A stretch of 64,000 bases of DNA from Orychophragmus violaceus (GCA_030180135.1 CM058238.1:4040461-4104460), one strand, 5' to 3'; shown: positions 43,401 through 56,012, counted from the first letter of the stretch. The notes: generated by a model from the sequence alone, not told the origin. Program-made: numbers and translations.

Positions 43401-45368
43401 ATGGCGGGAGCGATTAGGGTGAAGCAGCTGTTTCTATGCTCGTCGATTCTCTCGAGAAATAACGACAAAGTTCTATTACGCTTTCCTCGGCGTAGTATTA
43501 ATGTAATTGCTGGAAATCTCAGTTCTAGCGAGACGAAGAAGAAGGAGAAAGAGAAGAGGAAGAGGAGGAAAGAGATTGAGGTCGCAAAAGCGACGGCGGA
43601 AGCAGTAGCTAATAAGGAAAAGAGGAGGACACGGTCGAGCAGAGAGTATGAGATTGCCGACGGCGGCGAGATTTCGTCCTCGCATGTGCCTGTTCTGCTA
43701 GGAGAAGTTATGGACATTTTCTCTTCGGTTCACTTGCGAAGTTTTGTCGACTGCACTCTTGGCGCAGCCGGTCACTCTTCTTCTGTAAGTTCCTCCTAAA
43801 TTTGAGCCTATTGATGATTAATTAGCTAAAATCGAACAAGCTGAAGGAGCCTGATCGAATGTGTATGGGAAGTGATTGGATTTTGAGCAATTTATTCACC
43901 TATGGGATTAGATTATTAACTCTGATGAGCAAATTCTTATGCTACGTTAAGGACTTAAAGATGTTTCTTTTCTATTGTTAGATATGTAAAGAGATCGTAA
44001 ATTTGTAATGTGTTTCAGATTATTCAAAGCCACTCTGAGTTGAAGCATTTTATTGGAATGGATGTTGATCCTGTGGCTCGGAAACTGGCTCACTTTCATA
44101 TTGATTCCCTCATGCATCCAACTTTGAAGGCTTCTATTGTTTTGAAGAACTTCAAATACATCAAATCTGCAATAGCTGATACTCATCCTGAATTGTTAGA
44201 TGTAGGTGTTGATGGCATTCTTATGGACTTAGGGATGTCATCTATGCAGGTAAATTGTGTTTTCGTTTCCTATTTTATTGTTTACATCTCTCACCCACGC
44301 TTGTAAAATCTATATCCGACAGGTAAACAATCCGGATAGAGGGTTTAGTGTTCTTCACCAGGGGCCTCTTGATATGCGCATGGATCCTCAGGTGAGTTAT
44401 ATAAACTAGTGAACGAAACTCTGACATTCCTGCTTTTTGAATAACTTCGAATTTCTGCAGAAAATTTCACTTAACATATTTGCTAACAATGTGACAGGCG
44501 AGTCTGACAGCGGAAGATATAGTGAATTCTTGGCCAGAATCTGAACTGGGGAGAGTTCTACGAGATTATGGCGAAGAAAGCAATTGGCATTTACTTCAAA
44601 ATAAAATAGTTAAGGCTCGACTTAGTGGTGGGTTACATTCTACTGGTGAATTGGTGGATCTCATTCGAGGGATGTCACCACCAAGCAGAGGTATAGTATC
44701 CATTGATTCTCTCTCTTTTTTGCTTATCTATCCTGGGGTTTCTTGATTTGCATCTTAATACGAGTAACGAGTTCCAGTTAGTGTTCCTAGTTATAAGATA
44801 TGGTTGCCAGGTGCAGAACACAGAAGAGTAAGCAACTTATCAATGAGTGACCCAAAACAAGATCATGAAAACATTAGACATTTTGGAGTTTTCATCGTAT
44901 AGACAAAACAATCTTATTTGGATTTCCATTTGAAATGCTGCAGGAGGCAGACAAGGTTGGATAAAGACAGCAACACGTGTGTTTCAAGGCCTAAGGATTG
45001 CAGTGAACGACGAACTCAAGACACTACAAAACTCACTATACTCATCGTTTGATGTTCTCTCTCCAGGTGGGAGACTAGCAGTCATCTCCTTTCATAGTTT
45101 GGAGGATCGGGTAGTAAAGCAAACGTTCCTGGACATTTTAGGATTTCAAAGGGAAGAGATAAACACAGAGGTGAGTGTAAAACCGGAGAGGCAAGTCGAA
45201 GATAGTATAGACAAGGAGTTAAAAGAGAAAGAAGCCTGGATCAAACAGACTGTAATTGGGTCGAAAGGAGTAATACTGACAAAGAGACCTATTACTCCTT
45301 CAGAGGAAGAGGAGAAATTGAATCGCAGAGCAAGGAGTGCCAAGTTAAGAGTGATTCAGAAGCTGTGA
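43401..45368 (+). CDS. CMAL: Chloroplast MraW-like 16S rRNA (cytosine-N4) methyltransferase
   Basis: Five exons: 43401-43784, 44019-44249, 44323-44391, 44498-44690 and 44944-45368, 433 residues. The N-terminal ~85 residues are basic and Ser-rich (transit peptide plus a Lys/Arg/Glu-rich stretch). The RsmH/MraW domain follows: HVPVLLGEVMDIF, DCTLGAAGHSS (SAM motif), FIGMDVDPVARKLA, GILMDLGMSSMQVNNPDRGF and LSPGGRLAVISFHSLEDRVV. The bacterial enzyme makes N4-methyl-C1402 in 16S rRNA; the plant orthologue (AT5G10910) does this for chloroplast ribosomes (established). All exon phases close. Confidence 0.93.
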
Positions 45369-46065
45369 GTCATTGGTCTATAAGATGTTCCTTGTCTCTT
45401 TGTTTTTGTTTATTTGTTTCAGATATGGAGTGTTGACTAGTGTTGATCCAATTAAACCGGTCTATACCAAAGCATATATTTTTTCCCGGTTTAATTCAAA
45501 ATTTCGAACATAGATTATTCATTTCGGTTAGTTTAGTTCGGTTATTTCGGTAAATTTGAAATTTAATTTTGGTTATCGGTTTGACGATTGGCCAACTGAT
45601 TTTAATTATTTTTTATAAATCGATTTTAACCAAATAAATATATTTTAGTCAAAATATATTAAAATTTCTAAACTAAATTATTTGAAATAACCAAAAAATA
45701 TTCAAATTTAATATAATTTAATCGATTTTTCAACAATAAAAATCGATTAATTTTGGTTTAAAATGTGATAATCATAATCATCCTATAATTGAACTGAATC
45801 GAATTTTTATTCAGTTATTTTCGACCGGAAAAACTAAGATATTCGAACCGATCCGAAAAACCAAAATAGCAGTCTAATGAAATCAGAGAACCTAATGAAA
45901 AAATTAAGCCAAATTGTTTTGCTGCATATTTTCGAACCAGGCCGGTTAAATGCATGATTCATTTGACCAGACCACCACCAAAGTATCTGACTGTTGTCGC
46001 CGCCGAAGCCATTTAGATTTTAGACTTTGAAACCCTTCTCGTCCTCCTCCACCACCTAACCACCA
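45369..46065. other. Spacer with GGTTCGGTT-type low complexity
   Basis: From about 45440 to 45880 the sequence is rich in CGGTTA, TTCGGTT and AACCAAA words, a diverged repeat type also present at 30710-31030. The last about 100 bases are the ASL leader and promoter. No coding region. Confidence 0.4.
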
Positions 46066-48154
46066 ATGGGAGCAATTGATCTTTCTCTCTCACAAAGTAT
46101 CCTCTTCTCTCCGTCGCGTTCCTATCTTCCCTCCTCAACACACCGCTCCGTCTCATTTTTGCCGCCGGGAAGCAAGTCTCGGTGTCTGCCTCCGTTGCGT
46201 TCAATGAGCCACGATGACGACACGGCCTCCAAGGAGGCGAAGCTATGGGGTGGAAGGTTCGAAGAGAGTGTCACAGAGAAGGTGGAGAAGTTCACTGAGT
46301 CCATTTCTTTTGACAAAGTTCTCTACAAGCAGGACATTATGGGCAGCAAAGCTCATGCTACAATGCTCGCTCACCAGGTTTCACTCATCTCTTTACTTGG
46401 TGCATTGTTTGAATTTCATCTCTAGATTTGATTGGAATCTGAAGATTTTGGTTAATTTACTTCTTCAATTTCTTACAGGGTCTTATAACTGAGAGCGACA
46501 GAGATAGCATTTTGAAAGGTCTTGATGAAATTGAGAGAAAGATTGAAGCAGATAAATTTGAATGGAGGACTGATCGAGAAGATGTGCACATGAACATTGA
46601 AGCAGCTCTTACTGATCTAATTGGTGAACCTGCTAAGAAACTTCACACAGCACGCAGCAGAAATGACCAGGTTGCTACTGATTTCAGGCTTTGGTGTCGT
46701 GATGCTATCGATACAATCATTGTCAAAATCAAACATCTTCAGACAGCACTAGTTCAACTTGCTTTGAAGAACGAGGCTTTGATTGTTCCTGGTTATACTC
46801 ATCTTCAGAGGGCTCAGCCTGTTTTGCTCCCACATGTTCTCTTAACTTATGTCGAGCAGGTTTTGTAGTTTCTCCTTTGCTCAAGATTTAGCTTTCTGGT
46901 TAGGCTATGTCATAAAATTTAGAAGCTCCAATCTGCATCTGGTTTGTCTTGTTTTCTGGTTAGGATATGTCATAAAATTTAGAAGCACCAATCTGCATTG
47001 GTAGCCTGTGTGTTAAAGCATCATAGGTTCTTACATTTACCTATATCTCTATCATCTTATCTGTATTTCACTAAGGATTCTACTTCTTGACTGGTACTTG
47101 TTGTGTTCATGTATGGCAGCTTGAACGTGATGCTGGTCGTTATATTGACTGTCGAGAGAGACTAAATTTCTGTCCCCTAGGAGCTTGTGCTTTGGCTGGA
47201 ACTGGCCTACCTATTGATAGGTTTATGACTGCAAGTGCTCTTGGATTTACCGAACCAATGAGAAACAGGTTTGTTCATAGTTCTTGTATTGGTTACAGCA
47301 ACTCTTCTTTGATCTTGCAAGTTGCTCGTTTTATTAAGTCTTTTCTCCTCTATTTTAATCAGCATCGATGCAGTTTCAGACCGAGATTTTGTATTGGAGT
47401 TTTTATATGCAAACTCCAACACAGCCATTCATCTATCACGGCTTGGAGAAGAGTGGGTACTCTGGGCGTCTGAGGAGTTTGGTTTCATGACTCCAAGCGA
47501 TTCCGTCTCAACCGGAAGCAGTATAATGCCACAGAAGAAGAATCCAGACCCAATGGAGCTTGTCAGAGGAAAATCTGCTCGAGTCATAGGCGATCTGGTC
47601 ACTGTACTAACACTTTGCAAGGGACTTCCACTTGCTTACAACCGAGATTTTCAAGAAGATAAAGAACCAATGTTCGACAGCACCAAGACAATAATGGGAA
47701 TGATCGACGTTTCAGCGGAATTTGCCCAGAATGTCACATTCAACCAGGACAGAATTAAGAAAAGTCTCCCTGCTGGACACCTTGATGCTACTACTCTTGC
47801 TGATTACCTTGTGAAGAAGGTAATGTTTTCGACTTGTTGTTCTTATTTTGTAGCTAAATCCAAGATGATCATACATTTTTTGTTTGTTTTGTTTCACAGG
47901 GGATGCCTTTTAGGTCATCTCACGATGTTGTTGGGAAACTAGTTGGAGTTTGTGTCTCAAGATGCTGTGAACTCCAGAACTTAAGTCTTGAAGAGATGAA
48001 GAAGCTGAGCCCTGTGTTTGAAGAAGATGTGTTTGGGTATTTGGGAGTCGAAAATTCAGTCAATAAGTTCAGTTCCTACGGTTCAACTGGACCGAACTGT
48101 GTCGCTGAGCAACTCGGCTACTGGGTCAACAAGCTGAAGATTACTAGCACCTGA
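46066..48154 (+). CDS. Argininosuccinate lyase (chloroplast)
   Basis: Five exons: 46066-46377, 46479-46859, 47120-47268, 47363-47819 and 47900-48154, 517 residues. A Ser-rich transit peptide covers about residues 1-50. The enzyme starts at LWGGRFEESV, and carries HTARSRNDQVATDFRL, YTHLQRAQPV and the fumarase/ASL signature GSSIMPQKKNPDPMELVRGK. It cleaves argininosuccinate to arginine and fumarate, the last step of arginine synthesis. The length equals that of the A. thaliana enzyme (AT5G10920). Intron 2 has an internal 60-bp duplication. Confidence 0.96.
46893..47001 (+). repeat. 60-bp tandem duplication in ASL intron 2
   Basis: TTTCTGGTTAGG(C/A)TATGTC and the following AAAATTTAGAAGC(T/A)CCAAT recur with a 60-base spacing (copies near 46893 and 46953). 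The copies differ by only a few bases. Confidence 0.85.
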
Positions 48155-49990
48155 AGTTGGACCAAACCATCAGGCTAATATTGTTTCAGCGGTTTGAGGA
48201 AGACAGTTAACACTGGGGTTCGCTCCTTCTCTAGCAAAACCCCCAAAAAATAAAAGCTTTGTTGAAGTTTCTTACTATATGAACCTTAATAGATTGGATG
48301 ATTGATTCAAGGGAGTGCATTGGAGTTGGGTTTTGATTTGAACATGGTGGTGTTTTATCGATCTTTAAGTCTGAAGATTACTTTATCAATGGAACCTTAG
48401 CAGCCTTGACTAGTTTTTTTAAATTCTTTTTCTCAAGCCAATTATTGTTCAAACATCCAACATCAAAAACTAGTGGATTGCATTATGCATATTTGGATGT
48501 CAAAAAATTTGAACATGGAGGAGCCCACGTGACATGGAACCCCTTCTTCCATAGGAGGTGGAACATCTGTTCATGTTTTAAAATATATATTATCCTATGT
48601 TGTTCCAAAATTGTCATTTTCTATTCCGGTGACCACATACACATTGACACACGATAAGCAGCAGTAATGATCTCATTGGTGGTTCTCTACTCCTAAAATA
48701 GTTAAATCACAAATCAAAACACAAAGAGTGTCTTCCTTCTTGATTTAATAATTAATATCCATTTGATGGTGGAGTCACTTTCTGATTATGACACAATCCT
48801 TGTCCTTAAACCCACATGTTAGCCATTGATTGATGCTTCTTTCGGATTATTGGTCGGATACTAGTTTCTACTGAAAGATCAACTATCTTCAATTGGGACA
48901 TTAAGTGGATTGAGGTTACCGGTGAACCTCCATCTCTCACTTTTATTTTATTTAATCCTTGTTGTTTGTTTGTATTCATTTTAACTTGTTAGGGGACTTT
49001 TCTTTCGTGTAACTTTTTAGGGGACTTTTCTTTCATATATTTTTTATACGGTCAGTCTTAGTAAAAATGTACTGAGATACTACAATGTAAACTTTTTCCG
49101 AAAGACCGTCACACCGTTTATCAAAAATTTAGAATGTTTTATAATTAATGTTAGGAATATCGGACTACCAGATAAACTATTTGTACTGAATCCATAACCA
49201 CACTTTCACACAGTTGTGATTTTTGTTTATGGAAAACGTTAATAACGCATTTCCAAATCTTTCCTAACACTAAACCACCACCATGTGGGCATATATATTT
49301 CTAGTGTGATTACTTTTGGATATTGTAAACTCTTTACCTTTCATTAGTGAAAAATCTGCATACCCGATAGCTTGGCAAACATTGGATTTGAGACTTGTGA
49401 GTCAGTATTTTGGATAGACTGGCACAATGTATGATTGATGTTACAAGTATGCCTAAACAACTCAAATTTGGACATGTAGACGAATATTCAAGAAAAAGAC
49501 TTTATCCTCTCAACTCCACTAACTCTCAGTGATTTTGATATTGTATCTTTTTGATGTCTCTGAGTCACTACATGTGGCAGTGTTCTTAAACAACGTAACT
49601 CATAGTATTAGATGACTAAACGATTTTGTAAAATTACTAATTCGTTTAAACCAATCTAATGCATTGGATTTCGGAATTTGGATGTGCTTAATTCCTTTAA
49701 TATACCAACCAATTGGGAGCCAAATTCCAAATAAACCAAACTGGCCTAATCTTAACCAAACTGAAATTCAATGAAATCCGAATCCAAACATAAATTAGCT
49801 TATAATTCTTTTTCTTACTTGACAATAACCAAAATTAAAAGTACAAAATAGAAAACTATAGTTCTTCTGAGATTGTAAATTCGAAGTAAAACCAAAATTA
49901 TATTAAACCAAACAAAATGTAGGTTCAATGTAGAAGTTCTTATGCTACAATACATTAACCGGTGTACTCTGAACCAAAACTCCTGATTCA
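48155..49990. other. Convergent intergenic spacer
   Basis: About 1.8 kb between the ASL stop and the CIPK5 stop. It contains a small tandem repeat (two copies of TTAGGGGACTTTTCTTTC at 48990-49033) and AT-rich sequence. The open frame at 48406-48657 has no recognisable protein features. No gene is supported. Confidence 0.4.
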
Positions 49991-51334
49991 TCAATCCTTC
50001 AAAGTACCGTCCGGTTTCTGATTAACCGCGGTACTATCGCCATGCCATGACCAAACGATGTCGTTCAACGCCGGTCTAACTTCTTCTTCGTATAACTTAT
50101 TGAACTCCAAAGTATCTCCCGCCGATTTACAGAACTCCACCACTGAGATCTCCGGCACTACTTCAAACACTTGCGCCGTCATCGAGAGCCTTCCTTTTCT
50201 CCCTTCCGTTTTACCCTCAATCTTCACTTTGAAATCCTTCGTAGTCTTTACATTCATGTTCATCTCCTTCGTAACCGTTTCGATCTTCTCCATTATCTCC
50301 GTCGCCGACGAACGTGACGTGAATACCGATTGAAGCTTCCTCTTGCTCTGGAACAAGCTCGACAGATCGAATCCAGACGACATCGAGGAGATGAATTCGA
50401 AAGCGTTGAAGAATCTCGGTGAAACCGCCTCTGTTTCTTCCCAATCGTGAGTCTCTTCTTCGTTGTTGCTCTGAGAACAGATCGGTTCGTCTATTTTGAA
50501 TGCTAACGGCGGCGTGAAGTTTTTTCGGAGCCATGGCGTTCTCAAGATGGCCGGCATCGAGATCCGCCGATCGGGATCGACGACGAGAAGCTTCGAAACA
50601 AGTCTCCTCGACTCAGGCGAAAACCACGGCGGGAATTCAAAATCCGCTCTGAATATCTTCCTGTACATGTTCATCAGATTCTCATCCTGAAACGGCAAAC
50701 ATCCAGCGAGAAGCACATACAAAACGACGCCGCACGACCATATATCCGCCTTTGCGCCGTCGTATCCCTTCTTCCGGAGAACCTCCGGCGCCACGTACGC
50801 CGGAGTTCCACACTGCGTATGAAGCAATCCGTCCTGAAGGATCTGTTCCGGCAACGCCGATAATCCGAAATCGGAGATTTTCAGATCTCCATTCTCGTCA
50901 AGGAGAAGATTCTCAGGTTTTAGATCACGATGAGAAACGCCTCTGCTATGACAGAAATCAACGGCCGAGATCAGTTGCTGGAAATATCTACGAGCCGCGT
51001 CCTCCTCGAGCTTACCCTTAGCGATTTTATCGAAAAGCTCGCCTCCTCTAACGAACTCCATGACGAAGAAGATCTTCGTCTTCGTTGCCATGACTTCTTT
51101 CAGTTCAACGATGTTGGGATGACGAACGAGCTTCATGATTGAAATCTCGCGTTTGATTTGTTCCATCATGCCTGGTCTCTTCATTACTTGATCCTTGTTG
51201 ATGACTTTGATGGCGACGCACTCGCTCTCGCCGCCGGTAATCTCTTTGCCGTAATAGACCTTGGCGAAAGTTCCTTTGCCTAAAAGCCTTCCCATCTCGT
51301 ACTTCCCGAACAGAACTCTCCGTTCTTCCTCCAT
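49991..51334 (-). CDS. CIPK5: CBL-interacting protein kinase 5 (SnRK3)
   Basis: A single exon of 447 residues, as in the intronless CIPK clade. Kinase domain about residues 12-267: glycine loop LGKGTFAKVYYG, VAIKVINK (ATP-binding Lys), HRDLKPENLL, DFGLSA, CGTPAYVAPE. The NAF/FISL motif FNAFEFISSMSSGFDLSSLF near residue 310 binds CBL calcium sensors, and a PPI region with the KMFKV-like end follows (VKIEGKTEGRKGRLSMTAQV). CIPKs couple calcium signals to transporters and stress responses (family knowledge). Likely orthologue of AT5G10930. GC content is higher than in the neighbours, typical of intronless plant genes. Confidence 0.94.
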   Translation of the reverse strand: MEEERRVLFGKYEMGRLLGKGTFAKVYYGKEITGGESECVAIKVINKDQVMKRPGMMEQIKREISIMKLVRHPNIVELKEVMATKTKIFFVMEFVRGGELFDKIAKGKLEEDAARRYFQQLISAVDFCHSRGVSHRDLKPENLLLDENGDLKISDFGLSALPEQILQDGLLHTQCGTPAYVAPEVLRKKGYDGAKADIWSCGVVLYVLLAGCLPFQDENLMNMYRKIFRADFEFPPWFSPESRRLVSKLLVVDPDRRISMPAILRTPWLRKNFTPPLAFKIDEPICSQSNNEEETHDWEETEAVSPRFFNAFEFISSMSSGFDLSSLFQSKRKLQSVFTSRSSATEIMEKIETVTKEMNMNVKTTKDFKVKIEGKTEGRKGRLSMTAQVFEVVPEISVVEFCKSAGDTLEFNKLYEEEVRPALNDIVWSWHGDSTAVNQKPDGTLKD

Positions 51335-51714
51335 TGATATATTATAGGTGGTGTCTGTTTGATATTGTTTTCCCGGCGACTCTCAGTGAAAAGAAAGGGA
51401 ATCTCAGTCACAGCTGAAGAATTGCAATTTCATGTTCACCATTGAAGGTGAGAAAGTAGAGAAATGGTGACGACGATACAGAGTGCAATATGGAAACAAA
51501 ACCCATACACAAACAGAGTAGATGATGCAGTTATGAGGTTGAGGTGGTGTCGTTTTATATACTCACTCTTTCAATCATAATCACGTAATAAGCCACTCGC
51601 TTGGCATTATATAATTTCTATAATATTGAAAGAAAATATACAATGACAAAAGTATATATATATATAATCTTTCACTGTTTTGTGATATTATTTATACAAC
51701 ATTTAAAAATGTGT
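51335..51714. promoter_or_regulatory. CIPK5 upstream region
   Basis: The 380 bases above the start codon should hold the leader and promoter; TTTTATATACTC near 51555 is TATA-like. No coding region. Confidence 0.35.
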
Positions 51715-53010
51715 CAAATTTTTATATTAATTGAAAAGTGTTTTAGATCTATATTCACTCTCAAAAGAATTCTTTACTAATTTATCATTAATAAAATTAA
51801 GCTAATTATTGTATAATTTTGGATTAAAAATAAGATAATAAATATGTGATATTTATATAAAAAAAAGTAAAATTTAGTTTTAGATATATACATAATTTTG
51901 AATAAAAGTAAGATGAGATGATAAATATGAAAATATTATAAATATTTTTTAATTTTACTTTTGAGATATACATAATTTTCAATAAAAATAAAAATAAGAT
52001 GATAAATGTGAAAACGTTTATGAATAATTTTAAATATTGATAAATGTTATTTTTAGATTTTATATAATAAATTTGTATTATTTATAAAAATTCTATTTTT
52101 AATAAGTTATTTATGTTGATTTTATACATAAAAGTATTTAAATACAATTATTTGATTATTATTAATTTTATTTATAACAAATTATAAAATATTTAATTAA
52201 ATATCATAATATATGTATATTTAATTATAAATAGTCACATATAGATGTTTATAAATTGTTATTGTTGTTAAATTATTTGATAGTTTTTTATTTTTAAAAA
52301 TTATGGTTAATAATATTTATGCTTGCAAATGCTGAGAGCGAATCATACTAATTTTTATATTAATTAAAAAAGATTTTGACTTTATATTTATTTTTAAAAT
52401 GACCGGTTACTAAATTATCATTAATGAAACTAGGCTAATTAATATGTTAACTTTAATTTATATTGGTAATTTTGTGATGTTTGCTAATTTTATTATTGAG
52501 ATTTACATAACTTTAGATAAACAAATAAGACGATAAATATAAAATATTTATACAATTTTTAAATTTTATTTTAGAAATATAATCTTGATTAAAAAATAAA
52601 ACGTAAATAAAACGATAAATATGAAAATACATAACTTTCGATTAAAAAAAATAAAATGATAAATATGAAAACGTTTATAAATATTTTTAAATATTAATAA
52701 ATTTATTTTTGAATTTCATATAGTAAATTCATATTATTTATATAAATTTGAATATACATATATATATAATAAATAATTCAAATAATATATTTATGTGTTG
52801 GTTTTTATACATAAAATATATAATTATAGTTTATTTTATTTATAATTAATAATAAAATATATTATTAAATATAATAATATATGTTTGTGTAATTGTAAAT
52901 AGTTTTATATAGATTTTTTAATGCTATTTTATTTGTCAAATTAATTGATAATTTTAATTTAAAAATTAATTATATTTAATAACGTTTGTGTTGGTACTAG
53001 TTATTTGTAT
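51715..53010. repeat. Two-copy AT-rich tandem repeat (~634 bp unit)
   Basis: Copy 1 begins near 51715 (AATTTTTATATTAATTG) and copy 2 near 52348 (AATTTTTATATTAATTA). The same order of blocks recurs in both: TTATCATTAAT(A/G)AAA, AAGCTAATTA, GATAAATATGAAAA, GAAAACGTTTATAAATA and TTCATATTATTTATA. The copies are diverged, so the duplication is old. No coding capacity. Confidence 0.7.
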
Positions 53011-53270
53011 TTAATGTGTTGTTTAAAAATGATATAGGGAAATGGAGAAGTATCTTCTGTGTGTTTAATTATCTGCAGTTACAAAACTAATATTTTGTGC
53101 TAGGAAAAAATATTTAGTTTTAGTTGCAGCATTTAACTATTTATGCATGAATGCGTGTCTTCTAGTTTCTACACATGCCAGATTGCTTTCTAGAATTTAT
53201 TCTCAAGAAAAGGATTTAGACAAGGTCGTTTGAGTATTACTCTTCTCTTAATTAGTTAATTAATTTCCCA

Positions 53271-53525
53271 ACTAGATCAAAAATTGAGCGGTTAAGGTAG
53301 TCCAAGTGGTAGAAGGGTCTGAGGTGGCAAACACCATCCGGGTTCGACTCCAGACGGAAACAAAAATGCCTTCTCTGCTCACAACGCGGACACTGGACCT
53401 AAGGCCCAGGGAAAACCCTCCCAGGTGAAACTGGCCTGCGGCCTGATTGGGCCCAGAGAAATTAGTCTGGACCTCGGTCTGGGATCCTCCATGGATTATC
53501 AAAAAAAAAAAACTAGATCAAAAAT
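53271..53525 (+). mobile_element. tRNA-derived SINE with 14-bp TSD
   Basis: The element (53285-53511) has a Pol III A-box-like TGGTAGAAGGGT and B box GGGTTCGACTCC near its 5' end, a GC-rich body and an A-run at 53501-53510. The duplication ACTAGATCAAAAAT occurs at 53271-53284 and 53512-53525. This is the full architecture of a plant SINE. The open frame on the reverse strand is incidental. Confidence 0.9.
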
Positions 53526-54779
53526 GAATATACAATACGTTATTTTTTTTACATCACCTCGTTTGGTATATCATTTACTACATATTAACAAGTAAGATTT
53601 ATTGTAGCTTTGTTACAAAAAAAAAGATTTATTGTAGGTTGAAGAATAAATCTATATTATTAAAATATGTGATTCTTTTTTTAACTAACTTTTAATTATG
53701 TGTTATATTATGGATTATACCACTGCATTTAATAAAGATTTTTAGGTTTCATTAAAGGTATTTTAAAATTATTAAATTTTGAACTATATGTGGACCATAC
53801 TAAATATTCTCTAATTAATGATTTGTTCAAAAATATACTCATAATATCTTTTATTTTAAATATTAAAAAAATATTTAAAAAATATTTTGAAATTAGATAA
53901 TATTTATAGTAAAATATATTTATATTTCGAAATTATAAAATATATGTTTATATTTCGAAAATAGAGAATATATTTATATATATATATATATATTATAAAA
54001 AAAGTTTTTTTTTATTTTTAAATTTACTAAAAATAAATATTAATTTCTAATTTATTATTAAAATATTTTAAAATAATTTTATTTATATTTTAATATAAAT
54101 ATTCTCTGTTTATGATTTTATTCAAAATATATTTTCACAATTTGCACAATATCTTTTAGTATCTTATTTTAAATTAATATATATATATAATATATATTAC
54201 AGAAAATATTAGAAAAATATTTAACTTCTTAATTTAAGAAAAAATAATTACTGAATTCATATTTATTATTAAAATTTATTAAAAATAATTTTAATTACAG
54301 TTTTATCTATTAAATTAACAGAAAAGTTTTATATTTAGACCATTACAAAATATAAAAAAATTGAAAATGGATTAACTGGTTTTAATTATCTATACTAATA
54401 AAAAATAAATTTTGACTATTAGAAGATGGGTTAAAAATATATTAAATAATTTTAACTGATATATTTTTTTTTAATAAAATATTAAAATAATTCAATATTT
54501 ATACTATTGGAAGATACGATGAGTTTAACACAATTGATGTTTTTACGATGACAATTTTTAAAAAAATTGTTTTATCAATTTTCAAAATACTTAGACTACT
54601 ATAAGAATGGTTGAAATATAGATTAATTTGTTTTATTATAAAAATATCGTTAAAGATTTATGTTCATTGGAAGATAATTTAGAAAGATGAATTAACCGAT
54701 TTTAATTGATATATTCGAAATTTTATAAAATATTAATTTTTTATAACTTCATATTCACATGTTAAAATTATACTATTTA

Positions 54780-54814
54780 AAACAAACAATTATATATATA
54801 TATATATATATATA

Positions 54815-54840
<26 letters not shown>
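54780..54840. repeat. (TA)n microsatellite
   Basis: Two TA dinucleotide runs separated by TTC, making a palindromic block inside the Helitron. Confidence 0.85.
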
Positions 54841-54846
<6 letters not shown>

Positions 54847-54960
54847 TTAAATCAAATATCGAACAGATCAAATGTAACAATTTATATTGCTAAGGTTACA
54901 TTCTAGACAAAGATATTGATTTTAAAACTTTTTAGTAATGAAATATCGGGTTGAACTAAG

Positions 54961-56012
54961 TTAGAATTTTAAATACAAAATTAACCAATTTCAATTATTC
55001 ATACTATTAAAAACAAAGTTTGGCTACTAGAAGACGGGTTAAAAACAAATTCATATTCATATGTTAAAACAATACTATTTGAAACAAATTGCTACATATA
55101 TATAATTAAATCAAAAACCTAGCAGATCAAATATAACATCTTATATTACTAAAATTACATTTTATACAAAGATTATTGATTTTAGCAATTTTTAGCAATG
55201 AAATAATGGGTTTAAATAAGTTACAATTAACTTAAATAAAAATTTATATAATAAAATATAAACTTAAAACGGGTTAAAAATATAACTTAAGACGGGTTAA
55301 AAGGTAAACCGATTTCAATTATTAATTTATTTTAGCAACTTTTTAGGCTTTTAACAATGAAATAATGGACTGAACTAAATTAAAATTAACTTAAATAAAA
55401 AATATTATTAAATAAAATACATAAACTTTTTTACAGCACTAAGGTTAGCTAAGCATCTACTAAAAATAACAATAAGGTTAGCTAAGAACTAAGTTAGAAT
55501 TAGCTTTAATACAAAATTAACCAATTTAAATTATTCATACTATTAAAAACAAAATTTGACTACTAGTAGACGGGTTAAAAATAAATTCATATTCACATGT
55601 TAAAACCATACAATTTGAAACAAATTGTTACATATATATAATTAAATCGAAAACCTAGCATATCAAATATAACATCATATATTACTAAAATTACATTATA
55701 TACGAAGATTATTGATTTTAGTAACTTTTAGAAATGAAATAATGGGTTGAAATAAGTTAGAATTAACTTATATAAAAATTTATCAAATAAAACATAAGTT
55801 AAAACGGGCTAAAAATATAACTTAAAACAAGTTAAAAAATTAACCGATTTCAATTATCAATTGATTTTAGCAACTTTTTAGGTTTTACCAATGAAATAAT
55901 GGATTGGACTAAGTTAGAATTAACTTTAAAAATTATCAAATAAAATACACAAACCTTTTTACAGCAATATTGTTAGCTAAATATCTACTAAAAATAACAA
56001 TAAGCCACAATT
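54961..56012. repeat. 533-bp tandem repeat inside the Helitron
   Basis: Two clear units, about 54961-55493 and 55494-56012, share blocks such as ACAAAATTAACCAATTT, GACGGGTTAAAAA, ATTCATATTCA(T/C)ATGTTAAAA, AAAACCTAGCA and CTACTAAAAATAACAATAAG. A more diverged third unit can be followed to the left from about 54380. Confidence 0.85.

Noticed and set aside
48406..48657. 83-residue ORF downstream of ASL
   Set aside because: There is no domain or codon bias, and it is in a convergent 3' spacer.
50058..51142. Plus-strand ORFs opposite CIPK5
   Set aside because: They are antisense shadows of a GC-rich single-exon kinase gene.
53290..53360. Genuine tRNA gene
   Set aside because: Only A- and B-box-like motifs are present; the cloverleaf does not close, and the poly(A) tail and TSD show a SINE.
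53272..53502. 76-residue ORF on the minus strand
   Set aside because: It lies wholly inside the tRNA-derived SINE and has no protein similarity.
54780..56012. CRISPR-like repeat array
   Set aside because: The repeats are long AT-rich tandem units in plant DNA, without short direct repeats and unique spacers.
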